A stretch of DNA of 64,000 nt from Torymus aiolomorphi (Eukaryota; Arthropoda; Insecta; Hymenoptera; Torymidae): the NCBI GenBank assembly GCA_036365515.1, contig CM070877.1, positions 65,298,522 to 65,362,521 of the forward strand, given 5' to 3'. Below, piece by piece: positions 1 to 9,424 of this stretch (positions are counted from its first letter, which is position 1; the number at the start of each line of letters is the position of its first letter). Position numbers and translations under genes: made by a program. A model generated the notes under the pieces. That model was given only the letters and a program-made list of their open reading frames with translations. It searched no databases and was not told the DNA's origin.

Positions 1-216
1 AAGAATTTTTTCAGATATTTACGAAAAGTCAAAGCCTATATAAAAAAATTACATAGTTACAACCACATCACCACTTTTCATTATTCTTTCTCAATTTTGA
101 AATTTCTATAATATTACGCATCTTGGGTGGACAATAGAAGTCTATAGAGCTGCTCTAGCAAGAGTGGTCGTCCAATCTCCCATACATACTTGGCGGGCCC
201 GACGGTTTGCAGTTTA
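1..216 (+). repeat. Left long terminal inverted repeat of a DNA element, possibly cut by the window edge
   Basis: Positions 1-216 are the reverse complement of 9188-9403 with scattered mismatches; the GC-rich inner end around GGCGGGCCCGACGG is shared exactly. The match already holds at base 1, so the arm may extend outside the window. The two arms bracket about 600 bp of non-BEL spacer (217-349 and 8722-9187) plus the BEL retrotransposon, so BEL inserted into this element. No transposase is visible in the spacer, so this is probably a non-autonomous element; the family is not recognised. Confidence 0.88.
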
Positions 217-349
217 CCGGTGGGTTTTGTAAATGTAGAATACTAAATTTTTGCATAAATTCATTAACAATATTTATACCTATAAGTCCACTATAAATAA
301 TTACACTGGCACTAATTTTTAATTGATAACGTTTAAATATAATATCCCT
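217..349. other. Spacer of the TIR element, left of BEL
   Basis: AT-rich sequence between the left inverted repeat and the BEL LTR. No reading frame or repeat is recognised in it. Confidence 0.5.
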
Positions 350-739
350 TGTTTTGAATTAGTAGATTGGGTTGGGGTGGATCGCCCAAAGGCCGAGGCG
401 CGAAATGAATCACAACTTCAATTTTAGCTTTGAAGTTTATTGCAGAACACTCGTGGTGATGAGGGCATTGTTGCGCAGCCCTCGCTTACAGAAACCTTTT
501 CGTTGCGTGACGGAGAGATGTTGCACGTTGGGTGGTCGGACGCAGAGAGAGCGCTCAGAACAATTAGCGCGGTTCACACCTTACACACTCCTACACCAGT
601 ACACACATACCTACACACATACTTAAGAGGGCGAGAGCGACTAGGCGCCTAGCACCACCTGACTGTGACGTCTCAACAATACTTTACACGGGGCACTCTC
701 GCGCGCTCTGTCTCTCTCATGCCAAGCCGTACTGATTAC
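350..739 (-). repeat. BEL 3' LTR (left copy)
   Basis: 390-bp direct repeat of 8332-8721, beginning TGTTTTG on the plus strand. It lies downstream of the DUF5641 tail on the coding strand, so it is the 3' LTR. The shared sequence ends at ...CTGATTAC, after which the two copies diverge into the polypurine stretch and the outside flank respectively. It contains a short CA-rich stretch (CACATAC repeats) near 590-625. Confidence 0.93.
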
Positions 740-759
740 CGTCCCATACCGCCCACCTT
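740..759 (-). promoter_or_regulatory. Polypurine stretch, plus-strand primer candidate
   Basis: Read on the minus strand this 20-base segment is purine-rich (AAGGTGGGCGGTATGGGACG) and abuts the 3' LTR, the expected place for the second-strand primer. It is not a pure purine run, so the exact boundary is uncertain. Confidence 0.55.
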
Positions 760-805
760 CGTCGATAATCGGCGAACGAAATACGATTGTTACAAAATAC
801 TTATA

Positions 806-1090
806 CTAATGTACAATGGGTAGCTTAATTAATTTAACTAAAGGTCGAACTAACGTGCCTCTGCTTGTACGAACAGTGACGACGCGTGTTAAACCATCAT
901 CGCCAGGGTGAAGAGCAGTGATTTTACCCATAGGCCACTTGCCGGGTGGGGTACTTTCCTGCTTCAGAAGCACTAGATCACCTATTGAGGGAGATTGCTG
1001 AGGGAACAGCCATTTATTTCTTTTTTGGAGCGAGCTGAGATACTCTTTGCTCCAACGAGCCAAAAAACGTTGAGAAAGTTGAGTTATGAG
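806..1090 (-). pseudogene. BEL pol C-terminal DUF5641-like domain
   Basis: This 85-residue open segment reads MARWSKEYLSSLQ near its start and GDLVLLKQE...GKWPMGKI further on. These are hallmarks of the DUF5641 tail that follows integrase in BEL/Pao polyproteins and resembles integrase C-terminal DNA-binding folds. It is in the same frame as the integrase segment at 1091-1423, separated only by a TAA at 1091-1093. The 27 bases between that stop and the first Met stay open, so the domain is interrupted by one nonsense mutation rather than rearranged. It ends at a stop at 806-808, 66 bases from the LTR. Confidence 0.9.
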
Positions 1091-1423
1091 TTACCAACGT
1101 CTACCGAATGGAATCTGACTGTTGGTGAGATCGGGTTCAGGAACAATAAAAGAATCTCTTTGGATCAAAAAATGGGCTGGAGTTAGGAAAGCAAGGTCTG
1201 TTGAGTCATCAGCTAATGCCAGCAGGGGACGAGAGTTAAGACAGGCTTCTACCTTGCACAGTAGCGTAGCCAGTTCCGAAAAGGTGAGCACCTGCTCGCC
1301 TATTACTCTACGTACATGATGCTTCATGGACTTTACGGCCGCCTCCCACAACCCGCCGAAATGCGGTGCACTTGGAGGGTTAAATGACCATGTGGTGCCG
1401 TCATCAGCTAGCTGCTGTGACAC
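1091..1423 (-). pseudogene. BEL integrase, C-terminal part of the catalytic core
   Basis: Contains the conserved PPSAPHFGGLWEAAVKSMK block, in which the Glu of GLWEAAV is the third DDE catalytic residue and is intact. It continues into CLNSRPL and LTPAHFLI, both typical of BEL integrases. It is in a different frame from the core segment at 1425-1796. The break is a one-base-type frameshift near 1425-1435, where the upstream frame runs into TAA. A further in-frame TAA at 1091-1093 separates it from the DUF5641 tail. Confidence 0.93.
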
Positions 1424-1424
1424 C

Positions 1425-1760
1425 TTAAAATGAAGAAGACTCAGATAGCATCTGAGTCAATTGCGTATCCGCGCCTACAAAAGTCGTACCCTTATGTGAA
1501 TATAAATATTTACAATGACCGCGTCGAGCGGTGAACCGATGCAATGCGGCAATAAATGCTTCGCTTGAGTAGTCCTCTACCAACTCTAAGTGTACTGCGC
1601 GGATAACCATGCAAATGAAAACGCAGATGTAACCCTTGAGAGTGCCCTTACCTCGGGTTTTGGTCAATCGAACACTGATTGGACCGGCACAGTCAACGCC
1701 TGTTCTCTGAAACGGCGGAGAAGGACGAACTCTCGCAGGCGGAAGATCACCCATAGTTGA
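1425..1760 (-). pseudogene. BEL integrase catalytic core, second catalytic Asp lost
   Basis: Recognised by PPFQRTGVDCAGPI, where the first catalytic Asp is present, followed by KGYICVFICMVIRAVHLELV. In the family the second Asp lies in an SDNGTNF-like motif; here it reads SHKGTTF, with His encoded at 1494-1496. The DDE triad is therefore broken even ignoring frameshifts. Upstream the frame joins the zinc-binding segment only through a shift near 1752-1756. Confidence 0.93.
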
Positions 1761-2125
1761 GTAGGTGTTCTTGCACCGTAGCGAGATTGCACGCAAGATC
1801 TAACCACCTTTCTCACCTCAATGCGCATGCGCAGGATCCAAACCTGTTGCCTTAAAGTGGCCAAGGTTAATTGAGTACCCCCATGCAAAGTGCGGAGATG
1901 CACTTGCCTAATTAAAAGAGTAGCAAAAGCAGACGAATGCGGCAAAATTACCGGGTGCTTAGCATTTTCGTTTGATAATTGATTGGTGAGTCGACCGCCC
2001 AACCTGATCAAATGCTCGAAAACAATGGGGTTCAAATTCGCTATAGAGTTGTTGCCGCTCAGTCTTTTATTAGCTGTCAGCAAAGTGTGCTCAGCCTTAA
2101 AATGAGCCATTTGAGTGAGGTACAT
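1755..2125 (-). pseudogene. BEL integrase zinc-binding (H2C2) region
   Basis: Segment beginning MYLTQMAHFKAEHTLL with the signature VHLRTLHGGTQLTLATLRQQVWI followed by VRKVVRSCVQS. The His pair and first Cys of the H2C2 zinc site are present, but the second Cys position reads Ser, so zinc binding is probably lost. It is in frame with the RNase H segment across a TAG at 2126-2128. Downstream, near 1754, the frame shifts into the integrase core frame. Confidence 0.9.
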
Positions 2126-3037
2126 CTAGAAAAACTGCGCATTTGCTATCTCACAAGCCGAAATGCGCGAGGGGTTTGAAACTAAATCTAATCTAAAATA
2201 ACTAGTTGAAATGACTTGAAATTTACGACCCTTTTGAGTGACAAGGTTTCGAATGATCTTCGAAATAAATCGTAAACAATAAGCTGTGATTCGCAATAAT
2301 CGACCAACTGCGGAATATCTAGTGACTAAGTCCCAAACTTGAGGGGAATCTACTTCCTCACTATCGAGCGCGATTTGATAAGTCTTAGCAGCGACGATGT
2401 TGCTCACATTAAAGGTGAGCTCGTCTTGCCTATGAGACCAACTACTCAGTGTTTCTGTCAGAAAGGCTGGGCCTCTCCACCAAAGCACATGATTCTGCAA
2501 TTCTGAGGGCGCGATTCCTCTGGAAAGAACATCCGCGGGGTTACTTTTCGATCTCACATGGTGCCAAAAGGCATGAGGCACTGATGTGTGGATCTCCGAG
2601 CACCGATTAGCAACGAACACGTTCCAACGTGAAGGATGATCTTTCAACCAGAAGAGCACGTCTGCAGAATCAGTCCATAAGTGCACATCATTAACTACTA
2701 GTGTGGTGGAATCAAGAAATTGCTTGATAATACGAGTAAGTAACACGGCAGCACATAAGTCGAGACGAGGTATGCTTAGGGTTTTGATTGGTGACACCTT
2801 TGACTTGGCGATTTGCAATGAGGTTGAGATGTCGGTTTCATTGGCGAGTCTGACATAAAGTACTGCGCCATAGGCTAACTTCGAAGTGTCAGCAAAGCCA
2901 TGGAGTTCGATTACTTGCGTCTGAGGCGTGAAGCCTGTCCAACGCGGGATACGGATTTTACTAGCACAAGGCAGTTCCTTTATCCAAGCTGACCATTTAC
3001 AAACGACGTTTTCAGGGAGCGCCACATCCCAGTCCAA
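2126..3037 (-). pseudogene. BEL RNase H domain and linker
   Basis: A 303-residue open segment. The RNase H blocks are visible in order: HGFADTSKLAYGAV (first Asp), KTLSIPRLDLCAAVLL, VHLWTDSADVLFWL (Asp), and RSKSNPADVLSRG (last Asp). The second block usually reads RLELC in BEL/Pao, and that Glu is the catalytic one; here it is Asp, a conservative change that may reduce activity. It begins in frame with the RT thumb segment across a TAG at 3038-3040 and ends at TAG 2126-2128. Both stops are of the type produced by C-to-T change in a Gln codon. Confidence 0.93.
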
Positions 3038-3372
3038 CTACAGCAACCATAGCGATTGCATCCGGATCTTAGCCTGTATGATAACAGGGCTTAACCAACC
3101 AATAGGATCAAATAGCCGTGCTATACGAGAGAGTACTGTACGCTCGGTGACTGGACTTTCGATAACTACGTCTTCGAGGTGAAACATGAAGCAATCATAA
3201 GTTGTGTGCCAAGCTATGCCTAAGATGGGTACAGCCGTGTCTTGGGCGAATAACTTAACCTCATCAGTCACTAACATTTCCGGGGTTAAGGTAGAGAGTG
3301 AACTTTGGTCGTTGGATGACCATTTGCGCAAGTTCATCTGTCCCTTTCGGAATAGTGTGAGCAGATCATTTA
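3038..3372 (-). pseudogene. BEL RT thumb/connection segment
   Basis: Contains MNLRKWSSND, ILGIAWH and SRIARLFDPIGWLSPV, the conserved connection between palm and RNase H in BEL/Pao pol. The open frame extends upstream of the first Met to about 3372, where the palm segment's frame ends at a TAA; a single-base-type shift lies near 3370-3376. It is in frame with the RNase H segment apart from TAG 3038-3040. Confidence 0.92.
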
Positions 3373-4518
3373 CCTTTCTGGCGCTTCATCCTCCGTATGC
3401 GCTCCAGTCAACACGTTATCAGAGTACATTTCATTGCAAATTATATCAGAGGCAACCGGATTTTCCTCTTTGTGATCATTTGCCAATTGCAATAATGAAC
3501 GAATAGCAAGAAATGCAGAAGGGCCTAAACCATATGTGACAGTGTTGAGATGAAAAACTGATATGTCTTGCTGAGGACTCAAACGCCAGAGTATCGCTTG
3601 ATACTTTCTGTGATCCTGATGCACCCAAATTTGACGGTACATTTTCTCAATGTCCGCTGACAGGGCTATTTTAAAGTTTCTATTACGACAAATTAGATCT
3701 ACAGGGTTCTTTAGAAGATTTTGACCGACGCATAACAAATCATTAAATGACTCGCCTGTAGGAAGCTTAGCGGAACCATTGAAGACAGTTCTTAGCTTAG
3801 TTGAAGAACTTGATTCCTTCCATACCCCATGATGTGGTGGGAAGAAAAGATCAGAGTACGCTGAGGGTTTTTCACCAACTATTTCTACCATGTGCCCTAA
3901 GTCGATGAATTCTCTTATAAATTTTGTATATTCATCATTCAATTCCGTGTCTTTTGCAAAATTGGCTTCCAGCCGCTTTAGAGCACGAAAGGCATGAAAA
4001 TAAGATGAGCCTATTGTCACTTCCGCCATTTTGTCAGAGTTCTTCCATGGCAATCTTACAACATAACGACCTGATGAGTCTCTGAAAGTCGTGCGGGAAT
4101 AAAGTTCCTCGCAGCCTTGATCCTCAAGAGAAGAAGAATTTTTTATACCTACTTCCTCTGTCCGCCAAAATTCTTCTAGCAGATGTGAGAGATTAGCGTT
4201 CTCTTCTGCTTCGCAACCACAATAGAGTACCGTGGATTTAACCTCAGTTACTTGATTCGCAACTTCAGATTTTGTAGAAGGAATGCTACCGGTAACCAAC
4301 CATCCTAATTTAGAGTTTAGCGCGATTGGCTGATTGACCAAACCTTTGATAATGCCTTCTTGAATAATTTCGGCATAATCATTTGCTCCTAGCAGTACCT
4401 CCACGCAAGCGTCCTCTGCGTAGGCGGGATCAGCTAGTTTTAGCCCTTTGAGATGATTAAACTCATTTTTGCATTTAACAGTAGGGGGTTTGTACGAAGA
4501 CAGCTTGGGCAAGACCAA
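3370..4518 (-). pseudogene. BEL protease tail and reverse transcriptase palm, YxDD lost
   Basis: A 382-residue open segment. The N-terminal half (LKLADPAYAE, VEVLLGANDYAEII, NSKLGWLVTGSI) is the protease-to-RT linker seen in BEL/Pao. RT motifs follow: FFPPHHGVWKESSSSTKLRTVFNGSA, LSADIEKMYRQIWV (first catalytic Asp intact), and TYGLGPSAF. The YxDD box at 3415-3426 reads YSDN, so the second catalytic Asp is Asn and polymerase activity should be lost. Its frame overlaps the gag-protease frame over 4440-4518; the shift between them lies close to 4520. Confidence 0.95.
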
Positions 4519-6166
4519 CGCTTGTACATCTCATCGAAAACTAGATTCGAAATGAGTATTGACAGTAAAATTTGCAATTTTTTAGAAATCAGAGCGCCTT
4601 TGTCGCCCACGCTCTGAATGCTGACGTGGGTGTCACTCCGTGAAAGCCGAGTGCATAAACTTTGAGTTACAAGAGAGACTTGACTGCAGGAATCCAAGAG
4701 AGCTCTGACTACAACGGATTTATTTTTTGATCCAACTATGCAAACCTGGGCTGTTGCAAGAAAAACACCGGAACGGCATGCAGATTGCGTAATATGCGTT
4801 GAACAATCAGAAGCTACTACGTTAGAACTAGCGTCATGGTTAGAATTTAAAGTTTGAACGGTACTTTTACCGAGTTCAGAGCACGTAGCCGATTCTGATC
4901 TTTCCTGATGTAACAAGGTATGGTGCCTTCCCTTGCAATGGAAGCAGGAATAGCGCGATTTGCACTGTTTAGTAGAATGCTTAGTTCCTAAGCAATTGAA
5001 GCATAGGCCTTTGGCTCTAGCAGCCTGTTGCCTCTCGAGAACCGACTTTTTAAAAAAATGCTCACATCTGTAAATTAGATGATCAGCACCACAAAAGTTA
5101 CATTTAAGAGTTTTAGGGGGTGAATCTTTATTGACAGCTTGAAGAGTGTGTGCTGTACTAGATTCGTTTTCCCCTTTTGGAGATTTATATTTCAACTTCC
5201 CTTTGGAGTTAGGAGTTTGAAGTGCAACTGCACTTTGAATTGAATCACGCGGCTCCTCCGGAGATTCCAAATTCTCGAGCTGAGATTCGATGAATTCCAA
5301 CCCCTGTTCCACGGTACAAGGAGCATCATCTTCCTTATCGATAGATTTTTTCCAATCCTTTTTTGTATTAACATCGAATTGTTTCACGAATAAATGAACG
5401 AGGAGGTCATTGCCTAGCTGCTCGCCCGTTCTACCTAATGATTTCAGACTCTCCAATGGACTGGCGAGATCCATGAATATCCTTTGAAGCTCCGAAGCTG
5501 TCTCGGATTTCATAGGTTGCACACTGAATAATTTCAAAATGAAATTATTTACAGTACGACGTTTATTGTCATAGTGCTTGAGGAGAGTATTCCAAGCCCT
5601 TTCATAATGCTCAGCTGAAATGGGAATCGATTTTATACACTCTAAGGTCTCACCAGAAATACTTGATCTCAAATGAACATATTTAACCGATGAGTCTAAA
5701 TCAGTAAGCCTATGCACGATTGAGCGAAAAAGATCACGAAAGTTCTCCAACTGAGACTGAAGACCGGTAAATTTCGGCAAATTTATTTTTGGCAAAGAGT
5801 GCTGATCAATCGAAGGCACTTTGATTATCTGCGGAGCTGTGGAGCTTTGGGGTGGCAGATTTCGCTCAGCTTCGAGCTGTTTAGCATCCTCAATAAACTG
5901 GGCGAATTCTCCCTTTCGATCAAAATAATCATCAGTAACCTGATCGCAGAGATGCGATTTGAAATATTCGTGATCACTCTGAGGACCTGCCACACAGAGA
6001 ATCTTATTATGATTCGCTTCGAACTGCGCATACCAATGCTCAAGTTCGTTGGAATGAGTTTGGGCAGTTACCCTGCTCATCTTAGCAGCGCCCTTTTTTT
6101 GAAGTTGGAGTAAGCGTTCTTTATCTGCTTGTGCAGATCATTTTGCATTTCATATAAAGGGTCCAT
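4440..6166 (-). pseudogene. BEL gag and aspartic protease
   Basis: Main open segment 4440-6080 (546 residues). Gag region: LPKINLPKFTG and LENFRDLFRSIVH around residues 95-120, the DUF1759-like part. Three CCHC-type knuckles near residues 325-390: CNFCGADHLIYRC, CFNCLGTKHSTKQC, and CFHCKGRHHTLLH. Protease near residue 460: RALLDSCSQVSLV, where the DSG triad of the family has become DSC (Cys codon 4686-4688). An ATG at 6166 opens a better N-terminus (MDPLYEMQ) in another frame. The two frames could meet at the run of seven T at 6094-6100, so the original start was probably 6166 with a slippage frameshift there. Confidence 0.93.
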
Positions 6167-6290
6167 TTTGAAGATTAAACGACCTTAAATGAGAGAAAAT
6201 AACGAGTAAATTCTGAGAAACCTATTGGGGTTGATTTTGAAACAATCTTGTTTCTATGAGAATGAGTGATCGAGACACTCTCACAGTAGT

Positions 6291-6677
6291 AAAGCAATCA
6301 AGTCGATTTCGCAATTAGAGGGGTAGAGCAATCAAGTCGCTCTCAAAGTGAGGGGTAGAGCAATCGAGTCGCTCTCGACGTGAGGGGTAGAGCAACCAGG
6401 TCGCTCTCGACGTGAGGCGTAGAGCAATCGAGTCGCTCTCAAAGTGAGGTTAGAGCAATCAAGTCGCTCTCGAAGTGAGGGATAGAGCAATCGAGTCGCT
6501 CTCAAAGTGAGGTTAGAGCAATCAAGTCGCTCTCGAAGTGAGGGATAAAGCAATCGCGTCGCTCTCAAAGTGAGGTTAGAGCAATCAAGTCGTTCTCGAA
6601 GTGAGGGATAGAGCAATCGAGTCGCTCTCAAAGTGAGGTTAGAGCAATCAAGTCGCTCTCGACGTGAGGGGTAGAGT
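6291..6677. repeat. ~31-bp minisatellite in the BEL leader, about 12 units
   Basis: Units of 30-32 bp built on GAGCAATCAAGTCGCTCTC followed by AAAGTGAGG or GACGTGAGG. From 6420 on, alternating unit types form a ~61-bp dimer. The first unit (6291) is degenerate. GAGCGAC-type words occur in both orientations within the unit, giving small hairpins. The minus-strand open frame across it is a by-product of the dimer period and not a gene. Confidence 0.92.
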
Positions 6678-6892
6678 TTGAACAATGAAAGTTCAAAATT
6701 TTGTTTGAGCTTCGTTGCTCGAAGAAATGACGAGATACAAGGTTGGTCAGAACAATCAAGTACGAGGAGCAGGAAATAATCAAATAGTCTAAGAATTGGA
6801 ATTTCCCACCCGAATCTTATGACCTAGGTGATTATACACAATAGCTAGCTGTGTCTATGTACCCACCTAATCCTATACGATACTAACCAGTC

Positions 6893-7010
6893 ACTCGATG
6901 CATACATCAGGTCTAAAGTACACTGACAAATCTTTAGCCTGTTCATACCTTATCACTCGATGCATACCGCAGGTCTAAAGCACACTGACAATTCTTTAGC
7001 CTGTTCATAC
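6893..7010. repeat. Tandem duplication in the BEL leader
   Basis: Two adjacent copies of a ~60-bp unit, each starting CACTCGATGCATAC and ending TTTAGCCTGTTCATAC, with a few substitutions. Confidence 0.85.
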
Positions 7011-7901
7011 TCGCTCACCCATACACATACTATGCACAATGCTAACTAGCTAAAATAAGTTTACGCACAACTTATTGCCACCTCAAACTACTGCCTGCCG
7101 CCAGACACCTATCGTCTCACTAGTCTGCATTAGCTATTGGTAGTCACAATTATCAGTTTATGAGTTCTTGTGTAAGCGACGAACAGCAAACCTTAATTGT
7201 TGATTGGTGCGCTGCAGAGTAATTATCTGGTGCTGCAAATGGTGGTTCAGCCTGCTGATCAGGGTCGAATCGTGCAGTACCACAGAGATGTGCAGAACAG
7301 GTAGCGATGGCCAAGGCACAATCAAGCACTTCAAAGCAGGTGGAGACGAGCAGGTGAATTTGGCAGCATGTGGTCTGCAAGCGGTTCAAAGTAGTGAAGT
7401 AAGCAAGTGCGACTGAAAATTTGCAAGAGTAATAAGTAAGCTTGCTCGTTACAAATTAACATGGTGAATTGAGTACTAATATTCAAAGCAACTATGTAAC
7501 GCTGAATGGTACAACGCTTTTAATCAAAATAAGCTAAGCAAATTATAGTATTCTTTTGCAAGTGAATTTAAGACACTACAGTTATTTGAAAGCGGTTTAA
7601 GCATTTAAAACTAAAGCAAAAGTATGCAAAATCTACTGATTTACTGCTTAAACTCTTATAATCATAAATGATTTGTTGAGTAAAAGAAAAAGCAAAATTT
7701 CACACAATATTTTCAAGCAAAATTGTAGTAGATAATCAGAAACGATACATTCATACATATCTACATGAGCCTTGAGTGGAAACTCGACGATGTGATGTGT
7801 TAGTAATTCGAGGCTGGGGAGACACATAACCTCCTTTGTGCTGTCGACTGTGGTGAGGAAGGATGTTTCAGCTGGTCAAAATTCGCTTCGCAGCTCGGCG
7901 T

Positions 7902-8061
7902 GGAGTCCTAACCTCTATCGGCGTCGTTGCCAGCAGTCGCTCCTCGATGTTGCCAAGATGGCCGCCGCGTAGCTCGTGGGGGTTCTTAACCCCTATCGGC
8001 GTCGTTGCCGGCGGCAGCAGCCGCTTCTCGTCGTCAAGATGGCCGCCGCGTAGCTCGCGGG
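7902..8061. repeat. 80-bp GC-rich tandem duplication with YY1/Pho-like words
   Basis: Two copies of a ~80-bp unit sharing CTATCGGCGTCGTTGCC and CAAGATGGCCGCCGCG (7954 and 8034). AAGATGG is the core of YY1/Pho-type sites, but the following bases differ from the usual consensus, so binding is only a possibility. Confidence 0.75.
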
Positions 8062-8313
8062 GAACCGCGGACTGCGGTTAACAGCGCAAACCTTGCCGCG
8101 CCACAGCGCACGCATGCACGTACGTTGCAGAAACGTGTGCGCGTATAGCTTATATGCGCATATGAGTATATGCGGATATGCGTCCGACCGCGTGTCTGAC
8201 GCAACAAAGCGTGTGCTATGCTGCACGTGCTCTCCGCCTTGCTCCGCTCTCTCTCTCCTTTCTTTACCTTGTTGAATGTTCTGGAGTCCTCTCGCTGCGT
8301 AGAAGCCACGACG

Positions 8314-8331
8314 ATCCGGCTCGAAGGACCA
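8314..8331 (-). promoter_or_regulatory. BEL primer binding site, tRNA-Tyr type
   Basis: The 18 bases directly inside the 5' LTR read ATCCGGCTCGAAGGACCA on the plus strand. This equals the 3' end of insect tRNA-Tyr (T-stem CCGGC, acceptor strand TCGAAGG, discriminator A, CCA), as I know that tRNA. The minus strand, which is the element's RNA strand, therefore begins TGGTCCTTCGAGCC and would anneal to tRNA-Tyr. It abuts the LTR with no gap. Confidence 0.88.
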
Positions 8332-8721
8332 TGTTTTGGATTAGTAGATTGGGTTGGAGTGGATCGTCCAAAGGTCGAGGCGCGAAATGAATCACAACTT
8401 CAATTTTAGCTTTGGAGTTTATTACAGAACACTCGTGGTGATGAGGGCATTGTTGCGCAGCCCTCGCTTACAGAAACTTTTTCGTTGCGTGACGGAGAGA
8501 TGTTGCACGTTGGGTGGTCGGACGCAGACAGAGCGCTCAGAACAATTAACGCGGTTCACACCTCACACACTCCTACACCAGTACACATATACCTACACAC
8601 ATACTTAAGAGGGCGAGAGCGACTAAGCGCCTAGCGCCACCTGACTGTGACGTCACAACAATACTTTACACGGGGCACTTTTGCGCGCTCTGTCTCTCTC
8701 ATGCCAAGCCGTACTGATTAC
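8332..8721 (-). repeat. BEL 5' LTR (right copy)
   Basis: 390-bp partner of 350-739. It is adjacent to the primer binding site, so it is the promoter-bearing 5' LTR on the minus strand. No clear TATA box was identified. Most differences from the 3' LTR are transitions. Confidence 0.93.
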
Positions 8722-9187
8722 GCAATATTCCTACATGTGCAAAATCTTATGATTTACTTCCATTACCCAAAATATTTTTCCTTGTATCCATCTTTTTTAA
8801 TCGGGAATGAGATAAAAAATGCATATAAATTTATAGTCTACTCAAAAGTGCCTTAGATTTTACTAACCATTTTATAAACCACCTACTTTTATCCTTTTCC
8901 CGCATGTAAATATCATATGAGATCTCATATGAGTATTTCAGACATCAGATCTCATATGAGATATCATATATGTAATGTCATCTGCAATTTTATATATTAT
9001 GGAATCTCATGAAATCTCATATGACATCTCATATGATATTTTCATGCGGGTTTGTACTTTCTATTTAAAAACAGAGTAAAACATTCAATACGGATTAGTA
9101 TTTAATATGTAAAAGCAACCTATTTATTCATTTTATCTGATCTTTCAACATATGAAAATTTATATGAAAATCACCCTGTCTACACCT
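8722..9187. other. Spacer of the TIR element, right of BEL, holding a MITE
   Basis: AT-rich sequence between the BEL LTR and the right inverted repeat. Apart from the 152-bp palindromic element at 8899-9050 I see nothing recognisable in it. Confidence 0.5.
8899..9050. mobile_element. 152-bp palindromic MITE
   Basis: Begins CCCGCATGTAAATATCATAT and ends with the near-exact reverse complement (ATATGATATTTTCATGCGGG). The inverted termini are about 35 bp with few mismatches. The interior is rich in the self-complementary words CATATG and AGATCT. T-rich flanks (TTTT left, TTTG right) allow only a weak guess at a short TTT duplication. Confidence 0.8.
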
Positions 9188-9403
9188 TAAACTGCAAACC
9201 GTCGGGCCCGCCAAGTATGTATGGGAGTTTGGAGGACCATCCTTTCTAGAGCAGCTCTATAGACTTCTATTGTCCTCCCGAGATGCGTAATATTATAGAA
9301 ATTTCAAAATTGAGAAAGAATAATTAAAAATGGTGATGTGGTGGTAACTATGTAATTTTTTTATATAGGCTTTGACTTTTCGTAAATATCTGAAAAAATT
9401 CTT
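9188..9403 (-). repeat. Right long terminal inverted repeat, partner of 1-216
   Basis: Inverted partner of the left arm. The match ends at 9403, after a CTGAAAAAATTCTT stretch that mirrors the first 14 bases of the window. A target-site duplication cannot be tested because the sequence left of base 1 is missing. Confidence 0.88.
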
Positions 9404-9424
9404 ATGGATTTTAAAAATAAATCA

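Larger units (their letters stand above)
6167..8313 (-). other. BEL leader between PBS and gag, non-coding, unusually long
   Basis: About 2.1 kb with no credible reading frame. It holds a ~31-bp minisatellite (6291-6677), a ~60-bp tandem duplication (6893-7010), an AT-rich stretch without visible features (7400-7860) and an 80-bp GC-rich duplication (7902-8061). Many BEL/Pao elements have a much shorter leader, so part of this may be captured or inserted sequence. Confidence 0.7.
350..8721 (-). mobile_element. BEL/Pao LTR retrotransposon, structurally complete, defective
   Basis: On the minus strand the order is LTR, PBS, a 2.1-kb leader, gag, protease, RT, RNase H, zinc/integrase, DUF5641-like tail, polypurine stretch, LTR. 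That domain order, with integrase followed by the DUF5641-type tail, is characteristic of BEL/Pao in insects. The two LTRs are both 390 bp and differ at about 16 sites by eye (about 4%), 14 of them transitions. At least five frameshifts and three in-frame stops break the coding region, and active-site residues are substituted in protease, RT and integrase. A clean target-site duplication is not visible. Its protein products cannot be made as a single polyprotein. Confidence 0.96.

Noticed and set aside
6332..6685. 117-residue minus-strand open frame with a ~20-residue repeat
   Set aside because: It is the translation of the BEL leader minisatellite; there is no independent evidence of coding.
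7863..8409. Several short open frames on both strands in the GC-rich BEL leader and LTR
   Set aside because: High GC removes stops by chance; no domain, overlapping frames on both strands, and the region is leader and LTR.
341..8732. Candidate BEL target duplication AATATCCCT (341-349) and AATATTCCT (8724-8732)
   Set aside because: The right copy is two bases away from the LTR end and has a mismatch; nine bases is long for BEL/Pao, so it is left unassigned.
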